A stretch of 64,000 nucleotides of DNA from Macrostomum hystrix. Taxonomy: Eukaryota > Platyhelminthes > Macrostomidae. This document shows, piece by piece, positions 50,420 through 61,654 of the stretch (within the stretch, counting starts at the first letter, position 1; every line of letters begins with the position of its first letter). The stretch is taken from contig CATNEN010000001.1 in the NCBI GenBank assembly GCA_950097015.1, forward strand, positions 4,246,001-4,310,000, written 5' to 3'. The notes beneath the pieces are model-generated. The model was not told the DNA's origin. It saw only the letters and a program-made list of their open reading frames with translations, and ran no database searches. The position numbers and the translations under genes were made by a program.

Positions 50420-50785
50420 TCCAGTTCATCCCCAAACCGAACAATCACATAAAATGAACATCCCCACCCTCCCAACCAATCCAGTTCATCCCCAAACCGA
50501 ACAATCACATAAAATGTACATCCCCACCCTCCCAACCAATCCAGTTCATCCCCAAACCGAACAATCACATAAAATGTACATCCCCACCCTCCCAACCAAT
50601 CCAGTTCATCCCCAAACCGACAAATAACCATAAAATGTACATCCGCACCCTCCCAAACGATCCAGTTCATCCCTAAACCGACCAATCACCATAAAATGTA
50701 CATCCGAACCCTCCCAACCAATCCAGTTCATCCCCAAACCGACCAATCACCATAAAATGAACATCCCCACCCCCCAACCAATCCA
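50420..50785. repeat. 60-bp minisatellite at the boundary of units A and B
   Basis: About six copies of a 60-bp unit including ccagttcatccccaaaccga and ending in aaaatgaacatcc or aaaatgtacatcc. The last, partial unit runs directly into the signal-peptide codons of TM2D2-B, so this array marks the left edge of unit B. Confidence 0.95.
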
Positions 50786-51371
50786 GTTGCTACTTTTTCT
50801 GCTTCTGCCGCTGCTTCTCCTGCTCACCAGCAGCGGTTGCCAGGCGGAAGATCTGGCCATAGTCGACAGGGCAGGTGCGTCTTATCAGTCGCAGGTGTTC
50901 AACGAATCCACTGGCGATGCCTACAATGCCGAGGGTCCCCTGCTGCCGTGTCGCCTGCTGCCTGCGGAGTCTGTGAAATGCAACCCGCCTCTTGATCTGC
51001 AGGGCAACTCCAGCCTGAAGGACATCCTTGGTCACGGCTGCACCAAATGGGGCGGCCAGACCTATCAGGAGGTTGAGCACACCAGGCTGCAATGCTTCGC
51101 TCTAGCTGACATTGAATGCTACGGCAGCTTTCTCAGAGGTCGATCGCCTTGTCTGAAGTACACGGGCCACTATTTCCTAACCACACTGCTTTACTCTGTG
51201 TTTCTGGGCTTCCTGGCAATCGACAGATTCTGCCTGGGCCACACAGGTGCCGCCATTGGCAAGATGCTCTGCTTAGGCGGCATTGGAATCTGGTGGATTA
51301 TCGTCGTCATCCTGCTGTGCACCGGCAGCTTGAGGCCTGCAGATGACAGCAGCTGGATGCCCTACTACTGA
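50757..51371 (+). CDS. TM2D2: TM2 domain-containing protein 2, unit B copy
   Basis: 204 residues. From LLLPLLLLLTSSGCQ onward it is almost identical to the unit A copy. The first dozen residues (MNIPTPQPIQLL) are read from the 60-bp minisatellite, which supplies the ATG. A two-codon deletion removes Ser-Arg after ECYG. GIWWIIVVILL replaces GIWWIVDVILL, so the Asp conserved with human TM2D2 in the second helix is lost; the DRF turn is kept. The N-terminus still looks like a signal peptide (hydrophobic LLLFLLLPLLLLL). Promoter continuity with unit A is broken at the array, so expression is uncertain. Confidence 0.85.
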   Translation: MNIPTPQPIQLLLFLLLPLLLLLTSSGCQAEDLAIVDRAGASYQSQVFNESTGDAYNAEGPLLPCRLLPAESVKCNPPLDLQGNSSLKDILGHGCTKWGGQTYQEVEHTRLQCFALADIECYGSFLRGRSPCLKYTGHYFLTTLLYSVFLGFLAIDRFCLGHTGAAIGKMLCLGGIGIWWIIVVILLCTGSLRPADDSSWMPYY

Positions 51372-51486
51372 TGTACTTTGCCCAGCCATTGTACAGCCAT
51401 TGTACAGCCATTGTACAGTTTCTTTATATCAGTGTACAGCCTAATGATTGTGCTTTAGATATATTACTGCGTACCTGGGCTTCTTC

Positions 51487-51492
51487 AATAAA
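51487..51492 (+). promoter_or_regulatory. Candidate poly(A) signal of TM2D2-B
   Basis: AATAAA at the position equivalent to the unit A signal, about 115 nt after the stop. Confidence 0.6.
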
Positions 51493-51765
51493 GCAACGCA
51501 TTGCCTGAGCTCTGGTTTTATTTATTAAAGAATTGTGCTTTTTTGCTTGATCAATTTTCTAATATTCAATACAGGTAATGGGTACCAGCAAGCATATAGA
51601 GAGGTAGAAGCAAAGGGATCTTGCTCATGGACACAAATCCTTTGCCCTCGGCTGAGATTCGAACTTCAGACCTCTCAGATGGGAGAGACTGTGCCAAAGC
51701 CAAACAGTGAGCAGTGCCTCTCTCACAATGCATTTCAGCCTACTCAGCAGAACATTTCGAGCTCA

Positions 51766-52596
51766 ATGTCTCTCACCACTCAGTCGACTCATTCGCAATC
51801 AGCCCCAATGGCCGTTGACGATGCACCGGACCCGGATGTGAAGCCTCCAGAGCTGCAGCTGAAACTGGAGATGCAGGACGATGAGGGCCAGTCAGCTGAT
51901 GCACACGCCGATGACGTCACAGGCCAGTCAGCTGATGCGCACGCCGATGACGTCACTGGCCAGTCAGCTGATGCGCACGCCGATGACGTCACTGGCCAGT
52001 CAGCTGATGCGCATGCTGATGACGTCACTGGCCAGTCAGCTGATGCGCACGCCGTTGAAGCCGACGTTGACAAAAAGTGCTTCGAATGCGACTTCTGCGG
52101 CAAGCGTCTAGCACAACGCAGCTACCTGATGGCGCACCTGAGTATTCACACCGGTGAGAAGCCGTTCGAATGCCATCAGTGCGGCAAGCGTTTCTCCAGG
52201 CCCGGCTACCTGCGGCTGCACAGCAAGGCCGTCCACCAGAACGAGCGCCGGCACCTGTGCCGATTCTGTGGCAAAGCCTTCCCAGAGACCTCCAGTCTTG
52301 GTAGGCACATTCGCACTCACACTGGCGAGCGACCGTTTGTCTGCGAACTGTGCGGCGTCCGCTTCACCCAGGCTGGCAGTCTGGCTGATCACATGCGAGT
52401 CCACACCGGTGTTAAGCCTTTCACCTGTCTCACCTGTGGTGCCTCTTTTAGTAGAGCATTCTCACTGACCAACCATCTGAGAATGCACAATGGTGACAAG
52501 CCTTTTAAGTGTTTGGTGTGCGGCAAGACATTCTCACAGTCAGGTCACTTGTACCGACACCAGCGATCTACTCACTCTGCCGCTGTGCAGGTGTGA
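51766..52596 (+). CDS. Six-finger C2H2 protein with acidic repeats, unit B
   Basis: Paralogue of 33979-34782 with the same six fingers, changed at only a few residues (for example GATF to GASF, TGAK to TGVK). The start codon used in unit A has mutated (actatgagc to atttcgagc), so the next in-frame ATG, three codons on, is taken. The acidic 12-residue repeat has five copies here against four in unit A. The frame is also open upstream to 51535, but that stretch is a SINE-like fragment. Confidence 0.83.
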   Translation: MSLTTQSTHSQSAPMAVDDAPDPDVKPPELQLKLEMQDDEGQSADAHADDVTGQSADAHADDVTGQSADAHADDVTGQSADAHADDVTGQSADAHAVEADVDKKCFECDFCGKRLAQRSYLMAHLSIHTGEKPFECHQCGKRFSRPGYLRLHSKAVHQNERRHLCRFCGKAFPETSSLGRHIRTHTGERPFVCELCGVRFTQAGSLADHMRVHTGVKPFTCLTCGASFSRAFSLTNHLRMHNGDKPFKCLVCGKTFSQSGHLYRHQRSTHSAAVQV

Positions 52597-52629
52597 GCAG
52601 TCTCTTCTCAAGACAGTGATTGCATCTGC

Positions 52630-53245
52630 CAATCACTGATCCTCATCAGGTCATCCAATCACTAACCTCATCGGTTCTCCAAATCACTGATCCTCATCAG
52701 TTCTCCCAATCACTGATCCCCATCGATTCCCCCAATCACTGATACTCATCCGTTCTCCCAATCACTGATCCTCATCGGTTCTCCCAATCACTGATCCCCA
52801 TCGGTTCTCCCAATCACTGATTCACATCGGTTCTCCCAATCACTGATCCTCATCGGTTCTCCCAATCACTGATCCCCATCGGTTCTCCCAATCACTGATT
52901 CACATCGGTTCTCCCAATCACTGATCCCCATCGGTTCTCCCAATCACTGATCCTCATCGGTTCTCCCAATCACTGATCCCCATCGGTTCTCCCAATCACT
53001 GATTCACATCGGTTCTCCCAATCACTGATCCTCATCGGTTCTCCCAATCACTGATCCCCATCGGTTCTCCCAATCACTGATCCCCATCGGTTCTCCCAAT
53101 CACTGATCCCCATCGGTTCTCCCAATCACTGATCCCCATCGGTTCTCCAAATCACTGATCCTCATCGGTTCTCCCAATCACTGATCTTCATCGGTTCTCC
53201 CAATCACTAATCCTCATCGGTTCTCCCAATCACTGATCCCTTTCG
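52630..53245. repeat. 26-bp minisatellite downstream of zinc-finger gene, unit B
   Basis: About 23 copies of the same 26-bp unit as 34805-35920. The order of variants differs from unit A, indicating independent turnover after the duplication. Confidence 0.95.
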
Positions 53246-53919
53246 GGATTATCAACCAATCAGAAATCTCCATTGGCTCTCCCAACCAATCAGATGTCCC
53301 TAAAGCATCTCCCAAACAATCTGAGATCCCTTTTCAGTCTCCCATTCCGAGATCAGGATAAAACATTTATTTATCAGTAAATTTCATTCCTGTTAACACC
53401 GTGTAATATTTCGATAGTTTGTGCTAGTTCTATCTCATCTTATTAATCAAATCTATCGCTAGTCAATTATGTATGCTTGTGTCTGATCTGTTTGTTCACT
53501 CTGCTATTCCGTGCTATAATTATTATCAGTGAAGTGCAGATAGGCTTTTTGGTTCGCTTATGTTGCCCATTTGTTATATGCAATTGTGAGCCATTTGTAG
53601 TCATTGTACAGCTTTTAGTTTCTTATTTTACAAGTCGAATTCATGAGTTAAGAGTCTCTGCTCTGTTCCTCTATCGATACAAAATGCTAAATAGTCATTG
53701 GTTCGTGCAGTAGAGTCAGTTGACACAATACCATTGATACTAATTCAAACATTTGACAGCTGTTTGTGTTTAATCATTTCTGGAAACCGAATCTAACCCT
53801 AGCAGAACCAGCCTTCTAAACTTGATTGGCTGGGGACTCGGCCATTGAAGGTGTCTATGGAAAATGCAAGCACTGAGTCGCCACAGCCAATAGAGATTTG
53901 AAGGCTGATTTGGTAAATT

Positions 53920-54931
53920 ATGAGTTCATTGTTGTGGACTTCCTGCATTTCAGCAACTGCTTCGAATCAGCCAATTTTGGACGATGAGCTATCAATCAAG
54001 TGTCCGATGCGTCCGATGTACTTCCTCAGCTCGCACCTGATGCAGTACGATCAGCACGTGGAGTTGCACAGTCGAGACAGCGCAGCTTCACACCAGGCTG
54101 CAGACATTGTCTCGGAGGCTGGCAAAGCCATTGTCCAGTTTCAGCAGCAGTCTATGGCTCAATACTCTGCCAGGCCAGTCGGTTTGTTCAAATGATCAGC
54201 AGACAGTGATTTGCGGTTTCATGATTCGCAATGAGTCAGCTGTGCAACTGACTCCAAGGCACATTCAATTCAACAATAGCAGCTTCATCACGGAGATCCT
54301 GGCATTGCTGGGACACCGGCTTCAAGAACTTGCGTGCCCCACTGCCAACACTGCAAGACACGTTGCTTCTGTGCACGCCACTCTATTACGGAAGCAGAAA
54401 TCCATTGGCTTTGCCAAGCTGACCAATCACGTTGCTTCTGTGCACTCCACTCTATTACGGAAGCAGAAATCCATTGGCTTTGCCAAGCTGACCAATCAAG
54501 TTGCTTCTGTGCACGCCGAGCTGTTGCGGAAGCAGAAATCAGCTTAATCTGCTGAGCTGACCAATGAAGTTGCTTCAGTGCACGCCGAGCTGTTGCGAAA
54601 GCAGAAATCAGCTTAATCTGCTGAGCTGACCAATCAAGTTGCTTCTGTGCACGCCGAGCTGTTGCGGAAGCAGAAATCAGCTGAATCTGCTGAGCTGACC
54701 AATCAAGTTGCTTCTGTGCACGCCGAGCTGTTGCAGAAGCAGAAATTAACTAAAAACAAGGCGTTTCATTGCCAGCTGTGCAAGAAGCGCTTTGCCAAGG
54801 CCTGCAGTCTCATCAGACACGAGACAGCTGTGCACGGAGTCAAGCCTGACCAAAGCGACCATTCGGTTGATTTGCGCAATCGAGTGAAGGCTGAAGATCA
54901 GAAACCGCTGGTGCTGTGCGACAGGCCTTGA
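53920..54931 (+). pseudogene. Degenerate C2H2 locus, unit B
   Basis: Paralogue of 39442-40247. The ATG frame ends at a TGA (54193-54195) created by a one-base insertion relative to unit A. The following module LTNHVASVHATLLRKQKS continues in a second frame, broken by two TAA codons inside repeat units (near 54544 and 54616). The last finger (FHCQLCKKRF..RHETAVH) has both Cys. More copies of the 18-20-residue module are present than in unit A. Probably non-functional as a single protein. Confidence 0.6.
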
Positions 54932-56729
54932 CAATGCTGCAGTTATTGCTCTGCTGTCTTGGCTATCCGCGCTCAGCATTGGCGCAGTTGCCATGACAAC
55001 CAAGCTGGAAGTGAATACTGCATGTTATTGCCAGCTTTTCATTGGGCTCAAAAATGAATGTGAAACCCGTGTCCTCCATAATTATCAGATACTTTTTATC
55101 CTAGCAATCTAGTTATTATTAGTCAGCTATCAGCTATTCTGAGAATGCTTCACACACCTTATTCCTGGAATTCATTGTGCAGTTTAATTACATCGTTGTG
55201 CATTTTCCTGACAACCAGAATTTCTTTTCTATTCCTAGAAGCTAAGCATTTACACTCTGAGAGTTGCTGAATTTCCCAATTAATTCATGAAAATCTTCTG
55301 TTTCTGTTAGATCTCTTTCAGCCTGGCACGAATCCGCAAGTTGACACATTTTAAGTGTGCTCAAATACAACATCTTTTGAGAGAAGAAAACAGCAATGCA
55401 CATCTCTTTTTGGAACTGTCTGAGTGTTCTTAATTGTCTTTTCAGTTATTTTTTGCAGTCAGAAATGTACAGTCGCCATGTCCGTTGCGTTGTCAAATAT
55501 CCGTTGCTAGGCAACTGCTACAAAGCCTTTCAGTCCGCATACAGCAGATACAGCGGTTGCTAGGCAGATAGCTTGTTGTCGAATCCTGTTGCAATTTTCA
55601 CACATTAACAGCGCACTTTCTCTGTAAGAGTTAGGTTTAGCCATAGACTGTGTTAGATCACAAGTGTATCAAGTGAGACCCGTTAACACCTGCCCACTCC
55701 ACTGCCTATGCTCAGTGGTGTACTTATCGACTTTGCTATCGATGGGAATCAGCCAAGCGAGCTGATTGGCTGACGGCCCAAGGTGTGAAAAGAGGTGAGA
55801 AGGCAGGTGCGAAAACAGCATTGAAGCGGCCATGCCTGCCATTGTGGCATTCAGAATTACCTGCTTTTATCTCAATGATTCACTCAGTTTATTGTGAACA
55901 AAATACTGGGACTTATTTAATAGATGACAAAAGCGTTAAATCAGTTGGCATTCAGGGTTATTAATATTCAAAAGTACATCACGACTTTGTAGAGCGATTC
56001 TGTACAGGTGGGGAGTGCTGCTCAGACTGAGAGGTGAGCACTGGCTTGAGCAGTGGGGCTCGACAAACAGGCAGTTTTATGAGCAGCCCAGCTGCATATG
56101 AAATGACATCATTGAAGTGTTTTGCATGACATGTTAATGACATCTCTGCATTGCATAAGCTTTTATCTAATGGGATAATTATGGGCTTACGAATTACTAA
56201 TAGTGAAATAAAACATAGGCTTGGTCACACTGCCTTCTTAAAATGCCTCGTGATTATTGGTGTACTTTAGTGTGATGTTCAAAAGTGCAGTCTTTAGAAT
56301 GCACAGTCGTGCGTTAGAGCCCTATTTTATGGCAGTGTGAACGAGACTGTACACAGGATTCAAAGCAATGAACTGTACCAAATATAAGTAAATAGGCCTG
56401 CAAGCCTCCACTGACAGGGATTTCGAAGGTCTGAATTCAATGTCAATTCCACAAACTGTAACTGACTTCTGATGTAACTATCTTCCGCTATCTTTCTCTA
56501 TCTTTCGATATCTGTCAATAAGCTTCCAATAGCGAGTCGATTGTTTGCGTTTGTTAAATTATGAATAATAAAGGTACAAAATTCCGCATACAAATTAATG
56601 CAGAGGAAAAAAACAACTAAACCAGAAGCACAAAATCCTAATTCCCAAAGTATGGTGCACGCCTATGCTACTCAGCTCCTTCAAATCGCAGTCCAGCGAC
56701 CTTGAGCTGGGCAGCAGGCGGAGGCCTCC
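54932..56729. other. Intergenic region, unit B
   Basis: Collinear with unit A 40248-42174, with small indels. Both X-box-like palindromes are kept (54987-55000 and 55503-55515). No gene recognised. Confidence 0.55.
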
Positions 56730-59700
56730 TCAGCAGTTTTCACCTGCCGTCCTCTGCCTTCCGCTTCCTGCCTCTCCGCTGGCGCTCCAGGCTGACGGAC
56801 TCGCTCTCCGTCTCCATGGCGACGCGTCGCTGATCAGCGTCTCCGGCAGCGATTTCGCGAACCGCTGCAACTTCGCGTGCATCCAGCCGTCTCTCTGCTG
56901 CGCCACTGTTTCCATAGCAACCAGCCGACCGAGCTCATCATTGATCAGATGCAGCCGCGCTCTCACCCACAGCCTCCGCTCCTCATCCTCCAAACTCGAG
57001 TGGCTGTCGCTGCGAGTGGAAATTCGCCACAGCTTCTCCCTGACCCAGCGGATCTTCTCCTCATCCTGCGTCTCCATGGCGACGCGTCTCTCGTCCCTGA
57101 CGGTCTCCATCTGTCGCAGGCTGAACTCCACGTGCTCAACTTGGTCGCTGTAGTGAGCCAGAGTGAGCAGCTTCTCCAAGTCCGGGTCCTCTTGCAGCTC
57201 TGAGAGCCACGCATCGAGGTCGACTGCTGTGCGATTGCGGAGCAGCTCAGCTTGGAGACTCCAGCTCAGGCAGCGGAAGTTCACGTACAGGTGCTCAGAG
57301 CGAGGCTGCGACAGTCTGGCTGTGAGCAGAGTCTGCGTGAACTCGGGAAGGAATGGGAATCGAGGCGGAGTGTCTGCGGGGAGGCAGAACCTCCACGCCC
57401 AGTCCGAGTCTGATGGCAGATTGTATCCGATATCACCAGGCCTCATTCCACTCTGAACTCTGTGACTCTGGAGTTCCATCGCGAGTCTCTCAGCCTCCTC
57501 GAAGTCTCCGAACTTCAAATGCGCCATGGCGGTCATGCACAGGGCAGCGCACTTGCACCACCGCAGCTGATGCAGGAGACTGAGCTGCCTCATCAGGGTG
57601 TCTCTGTCTGCAGACTCTGACTGCAGCTCAAGAAAACAATGGTGCACCACACTGTACACGTCACTGTATAAGAATGTAGATAAATCTACATTCACACAAC
57701 CAACTGGCTTACGATGATTAGATCCTTTCCTTATTTTCGTGAAAGCAGGCGTTGTCAGTGGCAGCAGAGTGAACGGGTGAAAGTAGAAATTATTTGACTG
57801 TAAAGGTCTCACGAAACTGCTCATCTGCTCAACCACTCCGCCGATGTCGCTTCTCAGCTCTCTCAGTCGGTCTTGAACCCTCACCTTCGTGTTGTCGAAG
57901 TCGCCGCCGATTCCAGCGTTCTTGAAGTAGAGCGGAGCGTCGGACATGAAGAAGTGCGGCATGCACTCATCGGGTGAGCTGCTTGAGTCGATGAAGCTCA
58001 GCATCATGTCGAGAGACTCCTTCAGCAGTGAGATCAGATTCTGAGGCTGCCAAGCTTCAGCATTCGGGTCTGTGCCATGCTTCTCCAGCATGAAGAAGAG
58101 CAGAGTCTTTGCATGGTAGGTCTTGAGTCCAGGTGTGTCCAGAGTGAGTGGCAAATGTCTCTTGAAGATGAACTTGATGATTGAGAACAGCTGTCCCTGG
58201 ACTGTGCTCAGCTGTCTCATGGCCACTTTCTCGTGGAAGCTGAAGCTTACTCTGAGCTCATTGGTCTTATTTGGTCTGGTTGCCCTCACGAGGTGAACAT
58301 CTTTGAGATAAATGCTCAGCTTCCCAACTCTGTGCTCACAGAATGAGCTGCAGCACTCGATCGCATGGCACGTGTCCTGAGCAGGCCGCACACCGCATGC
58401 CTTGGCTGAGACGGCAGGTTGGCTGCCTGCAGTGGGTGGTGAAACCCAGTAGCAGTTTTTTGGCAAACGTCAAATTCGGGACTCAATTTATAACCATTAA
58501 CCATTAACCTGGATTGACACCAAACTACTCGTAAATTTCAAAATCTGTCTCACCAGTACTTCACCACAGCCTCCTCCTCCTACAGCCTCTACTGCTGGAC
58601 TCCATGTGAAACCCAATTTTGATTCTTTTGAAGCACATGTCATGGCAGATATCACTCACCTGACCCCACTGCCACCTGCGCGTGACCCTCCGTAACCCGC
58701 AGCTTCGTGGCACCTTCGCAAGCATGCCAATAAGTTTTCATTCCACCGCAGCCACCCTCCAGATGCAGCAGCTGCCCTTGAACCAGCACAGTCCAGTCAA
58801 TGTCTGAGTCAGCCGCTGTCCTGCCGTTCACTTGCACCAGACTGTTGGCCCAGCCCTCTGCGTAGCTGCCTGACATATGCATCTCCCTGTTGTGAGTGAG
58901 GTCTTGAGCGACTCCTTCCAGCCAGTCAGCCATTGTCTGCTGCCACTCTGCTCTCTCCTGAGTGAATCCCGCATCGCTGAGCAGTCGGTGCAGTTCCTCG
59001 CTGAGCTGCCTGTCCCGCTGTGAGTCGTCTCTGAGCCTGGAATGATGGGGAACTCAGTCAGCTGATGGATTGTACACCTGCACAGACTGGCATTTCAAGC
59101 TGATCAGCAGAATCAGCAACTCACCCAGTGAGACTTGAGTCGGTGCAGAGTCCGGCTGCCTCCTTGGCATTCGGTTCGCTGAAAAGTTCAGGAGGAAGTA
59201 GATCCGATTTACACCGATATTGTTTTGACCAGAGCATGAAAGCGTTCCCGGAATAATCATGAATACAAGAGAGCAACTGCTGTAAATCAGGTTGTATTTC
59301 AGCTGTTTCACATAGCTCACAATGGGCATTCAGTCAAAATGCTTGAGTAAGCAAAATAATCATCCTTAATAAAGTGTCCGATCGGCGCTCTCTGATTGGG
59401 TGTAAACACCCACCCCAGGCACCCACCCCAGGCACCCACCCCTCCGCCTTGAGCTGGGTTGTATTTCAGCTGTCGCCCGCGTACTGCCAAGCCCTACCTC
59501 ACCTCGATCGCGGGATCCCCAGCAGTCGCAGCAATTGCTGATCTCCGCGCTGCTCCGTCAGCTGCGCACAAGTCCGACCCCGGCCGTCTCGATGACTCGC
59601 ATCCGCTCCTCTGTCCATCAGAGTCTTGGCTGCTCGCACGTGACCCGCTTCACAAGCTCGCGACAGAGCTGTCCGACCCTGACTGTCTTCAGCTCGCGCT

Positions 59701-60690
59701 GACGCACCGAGATCCACCAGCCTCTCAATGAGCTCGTGATGACCTGCATCAGCTGCCAGCATGAGAGCAGTGGCTCCTGAGCTGTCGTCTGGCTGATCGA
59801 CGTGTTCTCTGCTCAGTCGCTCCTCATTGATGAGGGTGAGAGCCAGTGCGACATGGCCATGGGAGATTGAAGTACAGAGCAACTGCGTTATCTGGGCTGG
59901 CTGCATTCGAGACAGAGTCTGGGTGAGAACCGAGTTCCTGCCCTCAATGGCCATCGAGGCGGTAAAGCTAAGCACTTGACTGAATTGGAGCCACTCGGGC
60001 TGAAGACCAAGGAAGGCAACGACATCTTCATGGAGACTAGAGCAGGCCGTGACAGCGCATTCACGATGAACATTCTGTTTCAAGGTTTGGTCAGCGATTT
60101 TCTGCACCAGAAACTTCACGACCTCCAACTGACCCGATCTTGCAGCAGATTTCGCAGCCTTGCTGCAGAACTGATCTCTCACTTTTTGGTCAGCGACTGT
60201 CTGCACCAGAAACTTCACCACCTCCAACTGACCCTCGATTGCAGCAGATTCCGCAGCCTTTCTGCAGCACTGATCTCTCACTTTTTGGTCAGCGATTGTC
60301 GGCACCAGAAACTTCACCACCTCCAACTGACCCGATCTTGCAGCAGATTCCGCAGAATTGCATATGCAACGATCTCTCACTTTTTGGTCAGTGACTGTCT
60401 GCAACAGAAACTTCACCAGCTCTAACTGACCCTTGTATGCAGCAGTTTCCGCAGCCTGGCTGCAGCACTGATCTCTCACGGTTTGGTCAGCGACTGTCTG
60501 CACCAGAAACTTCACCACCTCCAACTGACCCGATCTTGCAGCAAATATCGCAGCCTAGCTGCAATATTGATCGCTCGCTTTTTGGTCAGCGACTGTCTGC
60601 ACCAGAAACTTCACCATCTCCAAGTCACCATTCGCTGCAGCATGTTCAATGCCATAGTCATCAGGTGGAGCCGGGTCATTGGATTTGCTG
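56730..60690 (-). pseudogene. Ankyrin, nucleotidyltransferase, Mab-21 fusion, unit B (damaged ends)
   Basis: Same four-exon layout as unit A: ankyrin exon (about 60690-59503), linker 59178-59125, nucleotidyltransferase exon 59036-58660 and Mab-21 exon 58426-56730. All splice signals persist. The initiator ATG is changed (tagatggcc in A, attctgagc in B on the minus strand), a TAG at 60557-60555 interrupts the second ankyrin repeat, and a 4-bp loss near 56835 shifts the frame of the last about 35 residues. The GSYAEGW..DSDIDW core and the Mab-21 helices are intact. The C-terminal region has one more 25-residue repeat (RRLWVRARLHLINDELGRL) than unit A. A shorter protein from an internal start remains possible. 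Confidence 0.72.
59370..59500. other. Unit B-specific intron segment
   Basis: Between linker exon and ankyrin exon, unit B has sequence unlike unit A, with three short direct repeats of caggcacccaccc. It includes a second copy of the nearby phrase ggttgtatttcagctgt, suggesting a local rearrangement. Confidence 0.55.
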
Positions 60691-60784
60691 GCTCAGAATT
60701 ACTTAAGTCTCGGAATCAAGATAGTTGCTATTCTGAAAAGCGTGAATTTTTTAATTTGTTTAATCTTTCTCATATTTTTCATTA

Positions 60785-61015
60785 ATTACACGCGCCATAA
60801 TCAGGCCAGATGTGCAGCTGACAACCCAGCGCATCGCAGCAACTGAAGGCAGCGTACGGCTGTTCAGTCCATGGACTGGCAACGCCACACCCCAGCCCCT
60901 AATTACCCAAGCTAATGCTGTTACCCATTTAACAACTGTGTGTGCTGAAGAGTTAGGTGCTAAAGGTAAAAATGTTTCAGTGGGTCGTGAATCGAACTTT
61001 CGACCGTGGGCGGCA
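60785..61015 (-). mobile_element. SINE copy, antisense, unit B
   Basis: Orthologous to the unit A SINE at 46265-46500, with a few base changes and a small deletion in atggactggcaacgcc. Its presence in both units shows that it inserted before the duplication. Confidence 0.85.
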
Positions 61016-61654
61016 TTTGGTCAAGCAGGGTACAGATTGTCTATGGGAATGAGGAAAGGCTAGTATTACTTCATAGAACAGGGAATAGTTGCTATGGAAA
61101 TAGAGTTGCAAGTCAGTTTATTGACTAATTTCTAATTTAAAGGTTCATTTGAGACGCGACAGCTTCAATGCATGCACTAGTTTAGACATTCTTCCCATTC
61201 AAACCGTGATTTTTTAGAACTCATCCGGACCGATCGGAGCAATGGTCTCTTCATGTCCTAATTCTTTACTGTAATTCGAGCTGTCTCGATTTATTTGGAA
61301 ATTTCTTCGAAACGACCTGTCCATAGACAAATGTCTGGCTTAACCCTCAGAGCCTTAGTCGGACCCCAGTTAGAAATAGCCAGACACATTGCCCAGACCT
61401 TTACACTTTGGCCTTCTAAACTGCATTTGGTCTCCTCCCTGGGTGCGCTCAATCTAAAATACTTGAGCGATTGTTTAGGTCTCCTGGTAGCCTTAGAAGC
61501 ACCTTTCCAAGACCCCCATGACGTGATTTGAGGAATCCCTCGTGAGGCGTGTCTCAATTCATTGACGGGTGATAGGGAATCCAATATATAGAAAATAGAT
61601 GAAGACAGAAAAATGGTTTTCTTTTTTGAACTTGGACTCAGATTTCTCGGATGG
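61016..61654. other. Spacer lacking the 25-bp and 30-bp arrays, unit B
   Basis: Collinear with unit A except that the 25-bp array (clean junction at cttcgaaacga|cctgtccatag near 61315) and the 30-bp array are missing. No gene recognised. Confidence 0.6.
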
